Below are positions 9,593-18,657 of a stretch of DNA of 64,000 bases, piece by piece (position 1 is the first letter of the stretch; each line of letters begins with the position of its first letter). A program made the translations under genes and the position numbers. This DNA is from Nitrospirota bacterium (GTDB lineage Bacteria > Nitrospirota > Thermodesulfovibrionia > UBA6902 > JAJYJJ01): positions 35,510 to 99,509 of the forward strand of contig JAJYJJ010000007.1 in the NCBI GenBank assembly GCA_021789595.1, read 5' to 3'. Under the pieces are notes generated by a model, which was not told the DNA's origin, made no database searches, and was given only the letters and a program-made list of their open reading frames with translations.

Positions 9593-9832
9593 ATGGTTGA
9601 CATAAAGGCTGATGTAACCTTAGATGCGAAGGGGCTTAGCTGCCCGATGCCTGTGCTTAAGACAAAGAAGGCAATTGATGGTATGCAGGTTGGACAGGTT
9701 CTCCTTGTTGAGGCAACGGACCCTGGCTCCAAGGCGGATATCCCTGCCCTTTTGAAGAGGACAGGCCATGAGCTTGTTGGTTCTAAGGAAGAAGGGAATG
9801 TCTTCTATTTCTACATAAAGAAGACCAAATAG
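9593..9832 (+). CDS. tusA: Sulfur carrier protein TusA
   Basis: A 79-residue TusA/SirA-family sulfur carrier with the signature CPMPVLKTKKAI, whose first cysteine carries the persulfide. It has the compact beta-alpha-beta fold length typical of the family. It stands directly ahead of dsrAB with its own promoter. In sulfur-metabolising bacteria TusA hands sulfane sulfur to DsrE/DsrC-type partners, and a dsrE/F/H-like set and a second tusA-like gene lie at the other end of this locus. The start is an ATG with an ideal AAGGAGG. Confidence 0.93.
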   Translation: MVDIKADVTLDAKGLSCPMPVLKTKKAIDGMQVGQVLLVEATDPGSKADIPALLKRTGHELVGSKEEGNVFYFYIKKTK

Positions 9833-9892
9833 TTATGGAGTTTCAAACTCCTGACCATTATTCTAGATTATAGGTTAATTAAAAATTTTAAT

Positions 9893-9921
9893 TTGACAGA
9901 ATGACAATAGGGCTCTAAAAT
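9893..9921 (+). promoter_or_regulatory. Predicted promoter of dsrAB
   Basis: TTGACA (9893-9898) and TAAAAT (9916-9921) have the optimal 17-base spacer. The region before it is very AT-rich (a TTAATTAAAAATTTTAATT stretch), like an UP element. It lies 51 bases upstream of dsrA. This is the best sigma70-type promoter in the dsr locus. Confidence 0.65.
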
Positions 9922-9971
9922 GAGCAATTCCATTTATAGATGAATCAAATAAGATATTCAAGGAGGAAGAG

Positions 9972-11153
9972 ATGAGCGAAATGCGAAAAACGCCATTGCT
10001 GGACGATCTGGAAAAAGGTCCGTGGCCAAGTTTTGTCACGGAGATGAAGAAGGCTGCCGCAAAAAGTGAGATGTCGAATGACCTGCTGGGCGCCCTGGAG
10101 CAGTGTTACAAAGATAAGAAGACCCATTGGAAGCATGGAGGTATCGTTGGTGTCCGCGGATATGGTGGTGGTGTTATAGGCAGATATTCTGACATACCCG
10201 AGCAGTTCCCTGGCGTTGCCCACTTCCACACTGTCAGGGTTAATCAGCCGAGTGCATGGTTTTACAAGACAGATTCCCTGAGGGAGATATGCGGTATCTG
10301 GGATAAGTATGGCAGCGGTCTTACAAACTTTCATGGTTCAACAGGCGATATGATTTTGCTTGGGACAAAGACAGAAAACCTTGAGACTATTTTTGCGGAA
10401 CTCTCATCGCGGGGCTGGGACCTTGGAGGCTCCGGTTCTGCATTAAGGACACCAAGCTGCTGTGTTGGACCGGCAAGGTGTGAATGGTCAAACATAGACA
10501 CCCTTGATATTACATACAGCCTGACAGAGGAATTTCAGGACGAGATGCACAGACCGGCATTTCCTTATAAGTATAAATTTAAGGTGTCAGGCTGTGCGGT
10601 AGATTGTGTTGCAGCGATTGCACGCGCCGACTGTGCAATAATAGGCACATGGAAAGGCGATATAAAGATCGATCAGGCAGAGGTTCAGAGATATGCTAAA
10701 AATGGCATGGACATCAATGCGGAGATTGTCAACATGTGTCCGACCAAATGCATAACCTACAATGGAAAGGAATTAAAGATAGAGAATGAGGACTGCAGTA
10801 GGTGTATGCATTGCATTACAAAGATGACAAAGGCATTAAGGCCTGGCGGAGAAAGAGGTGCGACAATCCTTATAGGCAGCCATGCCCCATTTGTCAAGGG
10901 TGCACAGCTTTCTCAGGTTATTGTGCCGTTTATGAAGATGGAGCCGCCATATACTGAGATTAAAGAGCTGACCCGTAAGATATGGGAATGGTGGGATGAG
11001 TACGGCAAGAACAGGGAAAGGATTGGCGAGTTGATTGAACGCAAGGGCATGAGAGATTTCCTTGAGTATATTGGCGTTGATCCGCATCCAGCCATGATAA
11101 AAGAACCGAGGAGGGATCCCTTCTATTTCTGGACAACAGATGAATTAAAATAA
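9972..11153 (+). CDS. dsrA: Dissimilatory sulfite reductase alpha subunit
   Basis: The alpha subunit of the siroheme-containing enzyme that reduces sulfite to the sulfur level of the DsrC trisulfide. Its 393 residues comprise N-terminal sulfite reductase half-domains, a siroheme/[4Fe-4S] region ([10 protein letters not shown] near 165 and [16 protein letters not shown] near 215) and an inserted ferredoxin domain ([24 protein letters not shown]). The ATG follows AGGAGGAAG. It is paired with dsrB 29 bases downstream. Together with dsrD this points to the reductive rather than the oxidative Dsr pathway. Confidence 0.96.
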   Translation: MSEMRKTPLLDDLEKGPWPSFVTEMKKAAAKSEMSNDLLGALEQCYKDKKTHWKHGGIVGVRGYGGGVIGRYSDIPEQFPGVAHFHTVRVNQPSAWFYKTDSLREICGIWDKYGSGLTNFHGSTGDMILLGTKTENLETIFAELSSRGWDLGGSGSALRTPSCCVGPARCEWSNIDTLDITYSLTEEFQDEMHRPAFPYKYKFKVSGCAVDCVAAIARADCAIIGTWKGDIKIDQAEVQRYAKNGMDINAEIVNMCPTKCITYNGKELKIENEDCSRCMHCITKMTKALRPGGERGATILIGSHAPFVKGAQLSQVIVPFMKMEPPYTEIKELTRKIWEWWDEYGKNRERIGELIERKGMRDFLEYIGVDPHPAMIKEPRRDPFYFWTTDELK

Positions 11154-11182
11154 ATATTAATTAATAAGGAGGAATAAAGATT

Positions 11183-12253
11183 ATGTCAACACCGCAGAGA
11201 AAAACAGATATAGGGCCGCCTCATTATAAGCAATTTCTTCCACCCGTTATACAGAAGAATTATGGGCAGTGGAAGTATCATGAGGAATTGAGTGCAGGAG
11301 TAATGGTTCATGTTTCAGAGAGTGGAGATGAGATCTATACCGTAAGGGTTGCCTCTCCGAGACTCATAAGCACAGACTTTATCCGTGAGATTAGCGATAT
11401 TGCTGATAAATATTGCGATGGTTATCTGAGGTTTACATCAAGACACAATGTTGAGTTCCTTTTATCAGACAAGAGCAAGCTTGAGCCCTTACAGAAAGAG
11501 CTTAAAGACAAAGGATTTGCCATTGGCGGCATTGGCAACAGGGTCAGCAACCTTGTGCATACACAGGGCTGGGTTCACTGCCATTCAGCAGCAACAGATG
11601 CATCTGGACTGGTCAAGGTGCTTATGGATGAGTTTTACGATTATTTCACTTCTAAGGAACTGCCAAGCAGGGTGAGGCTTGCTGTCGCCTGCTGCACTAA
11701 TATGTGCGGCGCAGTTCACTGTTCTGATATTGCATTGGTCGGCGTTCATAGAAAACCTCCCATACCTGACCATGAGAGGATACCTAATCAATGCGAGATC
11801 CCCTCTACTATTGGCTCGTGTCCAACAGGCGCTATAAGCCCCGACCCTGCAAAGAAGAGTTTGAAGATAAACGATGAGAAATGCATGTACTGCGGTAACT
11901 GTTATTCTGTCTGCCCTGCCTTACCCATTGCTGACCCCGACAATGACGGAGTTGCTATAGTTGTTGGTGGGAAGGTTGGCAGCCTGAGGAATGGACCAAA
12001 GTTCTCTAAGCTTGTATACCCATGGCTACCCAATAACCCGCCGAGATGGCCAGAGGTTGTCAATGCTGTCAAGGGCATCCTTGAGGTGTATGCAAAGAAT
12101 GCAAGGAAGCATGAAAGGGTTGGAGAATGGGTTGAAAGAATAGGATGGGAGAAGTTCTTTAAATTGACAGGGATACCATTTACATTCCAGCATATAGACG
12201 ACTTCACCTTTGCAAGGGAAACATGGAGAACATCAGCGGCATTTAAATGGTAA
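11183..12253 (+). CDS. dsrB: Dissimilatory sulfite reductase beta subunit
   Basis: The catalytic partner of DsrA (356 residues). It shows the siroheme/cluster cysteines CCTNMCGAVHCSDIA (near residue 172) and CEIPSTIGSCPTGAI. A [4Fe-4S] ferredoxin domain follows (CMYCGNCYSVCPALP, about 233-247). SRHNVEF and VHTQGWVHCHSAATD are typical substrate-pocket segments. AAGGAGG precedes the ATG at 11183. It is followed by a strong intra-operon hairpin and dsrD. Confidence 0.96.
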   Translation: MSTPQRKTDIGPPHYKQFLPPVIQKNYGQWKYHEELSAGVMVHVSESGDEIYTVRVASPRLISTDFIREISDIADKYCDGYLRFTSRHNVEFLLSDKSKLEPLQKELKDKGFAIGGIGNRVSNLVHTQGWVHCHSAATDASGLVKVLMDEFYDYFTSKELPSRVRLAVACCTNMCGAVHCSDIALVGVHRKPPIPDHERIPNQCEIPSTIGSCPTGAISPDPAKKSLKINDEKCMYCGNCYSVCPALPIADPDNDGVAIVVGGKVGSLRNGPKFSKLVYPWLPNNPPRWPEVVNAVKGILEVYAKNARKHERVGEWVERIGWEKFFKLTGIPFTFQHIDDFTFARETWRTSAAFKW

Positions 12254-12259
12254 CAGTCA

Positions 12260-12295
12260 ATTTAAAGGGGCGTATTAAGATACGCCCCTTTAAAT
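12260..12295 (+). promoter_or_regulatory. 16-bp perfect hairpin between dsrB and dsrD
   Basis: Bases 12260-12275 pair completely with 12280-12295 around a TAAG tetraloop; the core is AAAGGGGCGTAT. No T-run follows, so it is not a classic terminator. It ends 15 bases before the dsrD ATG, on the 5' edge of that gene's GGGGG site. Likely roles are protecting the 3' end of the dsrAB message or lowering dsrD expression relative to dsrAB. Confidence 0.6.
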
Positions 12296-12310
12296 GAAAA
12301 GGGGGTTGAG

Positions 12311-12529
12311 ATGGAAAAAGAGGAGATTAAACAAAAGATATATGGTTTGGTGGAAAAGTCTGTCGGCAAAAAGAAATTGAAATCTTCTGATATCCAGAAG
12401 ACCATATCAGCAGAAGCTGGCATCGCAAGGGATGAAGTAAAAGATGCACTGAGAGAACTGATTGATGAAGGAAAACTGATATACACCTATTTTGGAGGGA
12501 GTTTCGTAGAGATTCCGCCAAAGCAATAA
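12311..12529 (+). CDS. dsrD: DsrD, sulfite reduction activator
   Basis: A 72-residue winged-helix protein matching DsrD in length and pattern (YGLVEKS near the N-terminus, GKLIYTYFGGSF at the C-terminus). DsrD is found in sulfite/sulfate-reducing organisms and is reported to stimulate DsrAB activity. Its presence is the usual sign that a Dsr locus runs in the reductive direction. It follows dsrB after the hairpin described above and precedes cbiA/dsrN, the classical dsrABD-N order. Confidence 0.93.
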   Translation: MEKEEIKQKIYGLVEKSVGKKKLKSSDIQKTISAEAGIARDEVKDALRELIDEGKLIYTYFGGSFVEIPPKQ

Positions 12530-12546
12530 ACAGATCTTGTAGAATT

Positions 12547-14019
12547 GTGTCTTTATATTGTCCAAGGGTGGTAATTGCAGGGCTGAAGGGCGGCTCTGGC
12601 AAGACCACATGTGCTCTGGGCATAATCAAGGCCTGGAGGGATAAAGGTCTAAATTTAATACCCTTCAAAAAGGGTCCGGATTATATTGATGCAGGGTGGC
12701 TTGCATCAGCCGCAGGTTTTCCCTGTTATAATCTTGACCCTTTTTTAATTGGAAGACAGCAGGTTCTATCATCATTTTCTTTGCATATAAGTGGTGCCGA
12801 TGGTGCTGTCATAGAGGGTAATAGAGGGCTTTACGACGGCATGGATGTAAATGGCACTTATAGTACATCCGAACTTGCAAAACTCCTTAAGGCACCTGTT
12901 GTCCTTATAATAGACTGCAGCAAGGTTACAAGGACTGTTGCAGCCATGGTTCTTGGATGCCAGAGATTCGACCCCGATGTCAACATCAATGGGGTCATAC
13001 TCAATCAGATAGCAGGCAGCAGGCATGAATCCATTATACGCTCATCCATAGAGCAGTACTGCAATATCCCTGTGCTTGGAGCAATACCGAGATTAAAGGA
13101 AGAGTATTTTCCAGAGAGGCATATGGGTCTTACGCCTTTTCAAGAGCATCCAGAGGTTGAAATGGCTCTTGCAGCTAACGCAGATATAGCGAGGAAATAT
13201 CTTGATTTAGATTGGATATGGAGGATTGCCAAGGAGGCAGCTCCGCTGGAGGTCTGTTCGGGGCTTGAAGATCTCCCTTCTACCAAAGAGGGCAAAAAGG
13301 GCAAAGAGGGGATAGGCAGGTTAATTAGCCTGTCATCTGTTACTCCACAGTCATCCCCCAGGATTGGGGTTATAAAGGATTCTGCTTTTCAGTTTTATTA
13401 TCCTGAAAACATTGAGGAGCTTGAAAGACGCGGGGCAAGGATAGTTGAGATAAGCGCCCTGACAGAGAAGGTGTTCCCTGATATAGATGCCCTTTATATT
13501 GGCGGTGGTTTTCCAGAGACGCATGCAATAGCCCTGGCAGAGAATATGGGTTTTCGCAATTCGCTGAAGAAGGCTGTTGAAGGCGGGCTTCCCGTTTATG
13601 CTGAATGCGGCGGCCTCATGTATCTGGGGGAGGGCATTGTATTGGAAGATAAAACCTATCCAATGACAGGGGTTTTCCCGATTGTGTTTGGTCTTGACAG
13701 GCGGCCTCAGGCGCATGGGTATTCGATAATCGAAGTGGAGCACTCAAATCCTTACTATCCCGTAGGCATCACCCTGAGAGGCCATGAATTCCATTATTCA
13801 AGGGCACTAAGGATAGGAGAGAAGGCAGGCATATATATGGCATTCATAGTCAGAAGAGGACAGGGGATAAAAGACAGGATGGACGGCATCTGCTATAAAA
13901 ATACCCTTGCAACCTATACCCATCTCCATGCACTTGGAGCAAGTGAGTGGGCTGACGGCCTTATAGAGAGGGCAGTATCCTATATGGCATCTTTTAAAAA
14001 TAGAGAAACCGGCATATGA
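12547..14019 (+). CDS. dsrN: DsrN / cobyrinate a,c-diamide synthase family amidase
   Basis: An ATP-dependent glutamine amidotransferase of 490 residues (CbiA/CobB fold). It has an N-terminal P-loop (GLKGGSGKTT, residues 13-22), a middle synthetase domain (KGPDYIDAGW) and a C-terminal class I glutaminase with the nucleophile in AECGGLMYLG. In dsr operons this gene is taken to amidate siroheme to the siroamide found in DsrAB; the same family works in cobalamin synthesis, and corrin genes lie elsewhere in this window. A low-complexity KEGKKGKEG insert lies near residue 250. The start is uncertain: GTG 12547, or a GTG a few codons later. Confidence 0.85.
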   Translation: MSLYCPRVVIAGLKGGSGKTTCALGIIKAWRDKGLNLIPFKKGPDYIDAGWLASAAGFPCYNLDPFLIGRQQVLSSFSLHISGADGAVIEGNRGLYDGMDVNGTYSTSELAKLLKAPVVLIIDCSKVTRTVAAMVLGCQRFDPDVNINGVILNQIAGSRHESIIRSSIEQYCNIPVLGAIPRLKEEYFPERHMGLTPFQEHPEVEMALAANADIARKYLDLDWIWRIAKEAAPLEVCSGLEDLPSTKEGKKGKEGIGRLISLSSVTPQSSPRIGVIKDSAFQFYYPENIEELERRGARIVEISALTEKVFPDIDALYIGGGFPETHAIALAENMGFRNSLKKAVEGGLPVYAECGGLMYLGEGIVLEDKTYPMTGVFPIVFGLDRRPQAHGYSIIEVEHSNPYYPVGITLRGHEFHYSRALRIGEKAGIYMAFIVRRGQGIKDRMDGICYKNTLATYTHLHALGASEWADGLIERAVSYMASFKNRETGI

Positions 14020-14681
14020 CTTCAAAAGACAAGGTAGTAGAGCTTATCCAGGATAAGAGCTATGACCAATTAACTGAGCTCGCAAAAAAGAATAAGGGTA
14101 TATTCAGGAATATGCTGTCCCTGACCTATGATAAGGGTGAGGCGATATGCTGGCTTACCATAGAGGCGATTGGTGTAGTTTCAGGCAGGATAGCCGTGGA
14201 GAGACCAGAAGTCGTAAGGGACCTTATACACAGATTGTTATATTCCATGAGCGATGAATCGGGGGGGATAGGATGGAGTTCGCCTGAGATACTCGGCGAG
14301 ATAGTAAGGAACAGTCCTGATCTATTTCCAGATATTGCGCCTGTCATAACCTCTTTCCACGATGAGGAGATGTTCAGATGCGGCGTATTCAGGGCTATTG
14401 GGAGGATTGGCAGCGTAAGGCAGGATCTTGTTAAGTCGAGTACAGAAATATTGCTGGGTTACCTCAGTCATCCTGACCCATCGGTGAGAGGATATGCGGT
14501 ATGGGCATTGGGGGAGCTGATGGCAATGGATGCCTTGGGTAAGCTTGAGACAATGATGGATGATAACGGCCGCTTTATGATCTACGAGGACGGCAAACTA
14601 TCAGAGATAACTGTAGGGATGGCGGCGAAGGAGGCGATAAAAAAGATTAACCGAAAACAATTGCAAGGTTTGACGCATTGA
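14016..14681 (+). CDS. HEAT-repeat protein of the DVU0298 type
   Basis: A 221-residue, cofactor-free looking protein made of alpha-helical HEAT-like repeats (clear copies near EILLGYLSHPDPSVRGYAVW and the preceding IGRIGSVRQDLV). Its ATG overlaps the stop of dsrN (ATGA), so it is translated with it. Similar proteins occur beside dsr genes in sulfate reducers. HEAT repeats usually act as protein-binding scaffolds, so a role in assembly or regulation of the sulfite reductase is plausible but only inferred. Confidence 0.7.
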   Translation: MTSKDKVVELIQDKSYDQLTELAKKNKGIFRNMLSLTYDKGEAICWLTIEAIGVVSGRIAVERPEVVRDLIHRLLYSMSDESGGIGWSSPEILGEIVRNSPDLFPDIAPVITSFHDEEMFRCGVFRAIGRIGSVRQDLVKSSTEILLGYLSHPDPSVRGYAVWALGELMAMDALGKLETMMDDNGRFMIYEDGKLSEITVGMAAKEAIKKINRKQLQGLTH

Positions 14682-14788
14682 AGTTTCATTTTTATGAAAT
14701 CTTATAGTTAATGGATTAGGTAGATAAATAATTGTGATTTAATGATAAGTTTTTTTTATTTGACTATCAGAGAACTTATATATTAGTA

Positions 14789-14797
14789 TGCTATACT
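14789..14797 (+). promoter_or_regulatory. Predicted extended -10 promoter of dsrC
   Basis: TGC-TATACT at 14789-14797 is an extended -10 element in a 272-base AT-rich spacer before dsrC; no good -35 is paired with it. The start site would be near 14804, giving a leader of about 150 bases. Nothing else in 14682-14953 was recognised apart from a weak six-base hairpin at its left end. Confidence 0.4.
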
Positions 14798-14953
14798 TTT
14801 CTTAACTTTGTTTGTATAGACAGATAAGATTGCAAGAAAAGATGATTTAGGTATAGGTGACTGTTTCAATGCATATCTGGTCCGCTGAGGCATAAGGTTA
14901 GATAAGGGTGGATTGCTTTCTTTAAATCTTAGATGTAGAAAGGGGTGACGCAG

Positions 14954-15289
14954 ATGCCAACAATGGAGTTTCAGGGAAAACAGTATGAAGTAGACGAGGA
15001 CGGTTATCTGGTAAACCTGGATGACTGGAATAAGGAGCTTGCAGGGCACATAGCAAAGCTTGAAGGCGTTGATATGAGCGATGCTCACTGGGAGGTCGTT
15101 AATTTCCTCAGGGATTACTACCAGAAGTATCAGATTGCTCCTATGATAAAGATTCTGGTTAAAGAGATCGGTAAGGCTATGGGACCTGAAAAGGGCAATA
15201 CAAAATACCTCTATGAGCTTTATCCTGGAGGGCCTGCAAAACAGGCATGTAAGATAGCAGGGCTTCCCAAGCCAACTGGCTGCGTATAA
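14954..15289 (+). CDS. dsrC: DsrC, physiological sulfur-carrier substrate of DsrAB
   Basis: A 111-residue DsrC whose flexible C-terminal arm carries both conserved cysteines: one in KQACKIAG and the penultimate one in PTGCV. These form the trisulfide with the sulfite-derived sulfur, which DsrMKJOP then reduces. This marks it as true DsrC and not a TusE- or RspA-like homologue lacking the first cysteine. I use the ATG at 14954, with AAAGGGG at normal distance, rather than the GTG nine bases earlier. It has its own upstream region and a hairpin downstream. Confidence 0.95.
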   Translation: MPTMEFQGKQYEVDEDGYLVNLDDWNKELAGHIAKLEGVDMSDAHWEVVNFLRDYYQKYQIAPMIKILVKEIGKAMGPEKGNTKYLYELYPGGPAKQACKIAGLPKPTGCV

Positions 15290-15318
15290 GTCCTGGGTTT
15301 AAGAATAGTTTAAGGATT

Positions 15319-15349
15319 GGTGCCCCTTTTATAGATTCAGAGGGGTACC
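15319..15349 (+). terminator. Terminator-like hairpin after dsrC
   Basis: GGTGCCCCT (15319-15327) pairs with AGGGGTACC (15341-15349) with one G-U pair and a 13-base loop. The following T-stretch is weak (GTCTTTG), so it may only partly stop transcription. The rest of the 189-base spacer to the next gene shows a small GGAAGA/TCTTCC pairing and no other clear signal. Confidence 0.4.
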
Positions 15350-15478
15350 GTCTTTGAACTAAGGCCTCTTGGAAGATGAGGTGCTATCTTCCGTGCTGTA
15401 CTGTAGTGGTAGTGCTTTGCCCGTATTGCTTTAGCGAAGGGTTTCCTCTGCTTAGAACCTGTAAGGAGCGGACATGAA

Positions 15479-16030
15479 ATGGAAATGAAGCTGAAGGATG
15501 TCTTAAGAGAAAAGAAGCCTGCTATTTTGAAGAGATGGTTTGATGTGATATTGGAGACATATCCTGCTGAAACTGCAGACTTCTTAAAAGGGCAAAAAGA
15601 CAGGTTTACAGGTCCGGTAGGATATACTATCTATGAGGGGATAGATGCTCTTATTGATGGGCTCATCGAGGAGATGCCTCTTGAGAAGGCCTCTCCCTTT
15701 TTGGACAGTATCATCAGGATCAGGGCTGTACAGGATTTTTCTCCTTCTCAGGCCGTAGCCTTCATCTTCCAACTGAAAAGGATAATCAGGGAAGAACTTA
15801 TGGATGAGGCGCATGGCACTCTGTATGCTGGGGCATTGTCTGCGTTCGAGTCAAAAATAGATGCCCTTGCACTTGTCTCCTTTGATATATACATGAAATG
15901 CCGTGAGAAGATCTATGAGCTGAAGGCAAACGAGGCGAGGAATATGACCTTCAGACTGCTGCAGAGGGCAAATCAGTTATATGGAATACAGGAGCAAGGC
16001 CCAAATGTTGAAACAACGAATCTAAAATAA
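15479..16030 (+). CDS. RsbRD N-terminal domain protein of the dsr locus
   Basis: A 183-residue all-helical protein resembling the N-terminal domain of RsbT co-antagonist RsbRD (signature regions LREKKPAILKRWFDVIL and QAVAFIFQLKRIIREEL). Such genes are commonly found directly before dsrM in sulfate reducers. The domain is a non-heme globin-like sensor in stressosome proteins; here it stands alone without a STAS domain. It lies eighteen bases before dsrM and is probably co-transcribed. A partner-switching module lies 7.5 kb downstream. A sensory role for dsrMKJOP is inferred. Confidence 0.7.
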   Translation: MEMKLKDVLREKKPAILKRWFDVILETYPAETADFLKGQKDRFTGPVGYTIYEGIDALIDGLIEEMPLEKASPFLDSIIRIRAVQDFSPSQAVAFIFQLKRIIREELMDEAHGTLYAGALSAFESKIDALALVSFDIYMKCREKIYELKANEARNMTFRLLQRANQLYGIQEQGPNVETTNLK

Positions 16031-16048
16031 AGAAAAGAGGTGAACAGA

Positions 16049-17038
16049 ATGGGAGCCTTATTTTCCTTTGTTGCAGTCATATTGCTTATCCTGCTTGCCT
16101 ATGTTGGAGTTGAGGTTGCCGGCATGCAGCCTATCTTCGGAATTGTTATACCTTATGCTGCAGTTCTGACATTCATTGCCGGGGTTATTTATCGCGTAAT
16201 AAAATGGGGAAGGTCGCCTATCCCTTTCCACATCCCCACAACCTGCGGCCAGCAAAAATCCCTCCCGTGGATAAAACAAAATAAACTTGAAAACCCCTCC
16301 AGCAGCACAGGTGTAATCGGCAGAATGGCGCTTGAGGTATTTCTTTTCCGTTCCCTTTTCAGACTCAGTAAAAGCGAATTGAGGGATGGAAGACTCGCCT
16401 ATGGTTCTGATAAGTGGCTGTGGTTGGCAGGGATGGCATTTCACTGGTCATTTTTGATCGTGCTGCTCCGACATATCAGGTTTTTTGCAACCCCTGTCCC
16501 TTCATACCTAAATCTATTAGAGAGTCTTGATGGTTTTCTGCAGGTCGGTGTCCCAAGGCTTTTTATGACAGGGATAATATTGTTGCTGGCTGTGACCTAC
16601 CTCCTGCTCAGAAGGTTTTATATACCTCAGGTTCGCTATATCTCCCTTACATCTGATTATATCCCGCTCTTTCTGATTATGGCAGTCGCCTCTACAGGTA
16701 TTCTCATGAGATATTTCTTCAAGGTAGATATTGTGGGCGTGAAGGAGCTGACAATGGGTTTAGTTAGCTTTAATCCTACCATTCCCAAGGGGATCGGCGT
16801 TATATTTTATATCCACATATTCCTTATCAGTATCCTGTTTGCCTACTTCCCATTCAGCAAGCTGGTGCATATGGGCGGTGTGTTTCTTAGCCCTACAAGG
16901 AATCTGGCAAATAATAGCCGCATGGTAAGACACATCAATCCATGGAATTATCCTGTCAAATTCCATTCATATGAAGAGTATGAGGAGGAATTCAGAAAGA
17001 AAATGAAAGACGCTGGGATACCAGTGGAAAAGGAGTGA
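16049..17038 (+). CDS. dsrM: DsrM, heme b membrane subunit of DsrMKJOP
   Basis: A 329-residue membrane protein with about five or six helices in the NarI-like diheme cytochrome b family. It exchanges electrons with the menaquinone pool and passes them to DsrK. It starts with the typical MGALFSFVAVILLILLAYVGVE helix. Histidines in FHWSFLIVLLRHIRF and further helices are candidate heme ligands. I use the ATG at 16049 with AAAGAGG upstream. The stop is two bases before the dsrK ATG, so translation is coupled. Confidence 0.92.
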   Translation: MGALFSFVAVILLILLAYVGVEVAGMQPIFGIVIPYAAVLTFIAGVIYRVIKWGRSPIPFHIPTTCGQQKSLPWIKQNKLENPSSSTGVIGRMALEVFLFRSLFRLSKSELRDGRLAYGSDKWLWLAGMAFHWSFLIVLLRHIRFFATPVPSYLNLLESLDGFLQVGVPRLFMTGIILLLAVTYLLLRRFYIPQVRYISLTSDYIPLFLIMAVASTGILMRYFFKVDIVGVKELTMGLVSFNPTIPKGIGVIFYIHIFLISILFAYFPFSKLVHMGGVFLSPTRNLANNSRMVRHINPWNYPVKFHSYEEYEEEFRKKMKDAGIPVEKE

Positions 17039-17040
17039 GT

Positions 17041-18657
17041 ATGGCAAAGGTTCCGAAACCAGAGGAGCTGTCAAAAATAGATTACAAACCTTCTAAAAAG
17101 AGGTGGATGGATACCCCCGTTGAATTCAAGGAGGGGATGTTTTGTCATGGTACCAGGGCTAAATATCTGGAGACTGTCGGTTTCCCAAACCCCAGGGAGT
17201 GGTCTTCAAAGGATGAGGACTGGAAGCTGCCCGAAAACTGGAAGGAGATAGTTTTAGAGGCTATTAAGGAAAGGCTCGGCAAGTATCGTTCCTTTCGCCT
17301 CTTTATGGACATCTGCGTGAGGTGCGGTGCATGCGCTGATAAGTGTCAGTTTTTCCTCGGCACAGGAGACCCCAGGAATATGCCTGTCCTTAGGGCAGAG
17401 CTTATGAGGTCGGTGTATAGAAGGTATTTCACAGCGCCAGGAAAGATAATGGGAAGACTTGCAGGCGGCAGAGAGCTTACATATGATGTGCTTAAAGAGT
17501 GGTGGTATTATTTTTATCAGTGTTCAGAATGCCGGCGCTGTTCAGTATTTTGTCCTTACGGCATTGATCAGGCTGAGATCACGATGATCGGCAGGGAGAT
17601 ACTTAATCTTCTTGGTCTAAATACAGACTGGATCGCAGGTCCTGTGGCAAACTGCTATGCCAAGGGAAACCACCTTGGGCTTGAGCCTCACACGATCAAG
17701 AGCAATATAGAGTTTATGTTAGACGATATAGAGACCATAACAGGCATCAGGATTGAGCCGACCTTTAACAGAAAAGGGGCTGAAATCCTCTTTGTTACGC
17801 CTTCCGGCGACCTGTTTGGCGACCCCGGCACATACACATGCATGGGTTATCTAATGCTTTTTCATGAGCTTGGCCTTGACTATACATGGAGCACATACGC
17901 ATCTGAGGGTGGAAACTTTGGTTTTTTCACCTCGATGGAGATGGCCAAAAGGCTCAACGCAAAGATATACGCTGAGGCCAAAAGATTGGGCGTAAAATGG
18001 ATACTCGGAGGTGAATGCGGCCACATGTGGAGAGTCATTAATCAGTATATGGACACATGGAATGGGCCTGCTGATTTCCTTGAAGTTCCTGTTTCACCGA
18101 TAACAGGCAGCAGGTTTGACAATGCCAGGGCCACAAGGATGGTTCATGTCGCTGAATTTACCGCTGATCTAATCAAGCAGGGCAAATTAAAACTCGACCC
18201 AACCCGCAATGACCACCTGAAGGTGACCTTCCATGATTCCTGTAACACCGCACGGGGCATGGGGATATTCGAGGAACCGAGATATATCATCAAGAATGTA
18301 TGTAATCATTTTTATGAGATGCCTGAAGACACTATCAGAGAGAAGACCTTTTGTTGCGGCAGTGGCGCAGGCTTAAATGCAGGAGAGAATATGGAATTGA
18401 GGATGAGAGGCGGTTTCCCAAGGGCAAATGCAGTTAACTATGTCCACCAGAGATACGGCGTGAATATGCTGGCGAATATATGCGCCATTGATAGGGCGGC
18501 CCTTCCAACCCTGATGGATTATTGGGTTCCTGGCGTGAAGGTGACGGGTGTTCACGAACTTGTGGCGAATGCCCTGGTGATGAAGGGGGAAAAGGAAAGG
18601 ACGCAGGACTTACGCCTTGAACCTCTTCCTGGAAAGGAGGGTGCTGAAAATGTATGA
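17041..18657 (+). CDS. dsrK: DsrK, catalytic Fe-S subunit (HdrD-like)
   Basis: A 538-residue cytoplasmic subunit related to heterodisulfide reductase HdrD, thought to reduce the DsrC trisulfide. It has two ferredoxin motifs (CVRCGACADKCQ near 100 and CSECRRCSVFCP near 162). Two CCG-type regions follow (HDSCNTARGMG... and FCCGSGAGL), which hold the special catalytic [4Fe-4S] cluster. AAAGGAG precedes the ATG at 17041. It is encoded immediately after dsrM, as in all DsrMK modules. Confidence 0.95.
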   Translation: MAKVPKPEELSKIDYKPSKKRWMDTPVEFKEGMFCHGTRAKYLETVGFPNPREWSSKDEDWKLPENWKEIVLEAIKERLGKYRSFRLFMDICVRCGACADKCQFFLGTGDPRNMPVLRAELMRSVYRRYFTAPGKIMGRLAGGRELTYDVLKEWWYYFYQCSECRRCSVFCPYGIDQAEITMIGREILNLLGLNTDWIAGPVANCYAKGNHLGLEPHTIKSNIEFMLDDIETITGIRIEPTFNRKGAEILFVTPSGDLFGDPGTYTCMGYLMLFHELGLDYTWSTYASEGGNFGFFTSMEMAKRLNAKIYAEAKRLGVKWILGGECGHMWRVINQYMDTWNGPADFLEVPVSPITGSRFDNARATRMVHVAEFTADLIKQGKLKLDPTRNDHLKVTFHDSCNTARGMGIFEEPRYIIKNVCNHFYEMPEDTIREKTFCCGSGAGLNAGENMELRMRGGFPRANAVNYVHQRYGVNMLANICAIDRAALPTLMDYWVPGVKVTGVHELVANALVMKGEKERTQDLRLEPLPGKEGAENV

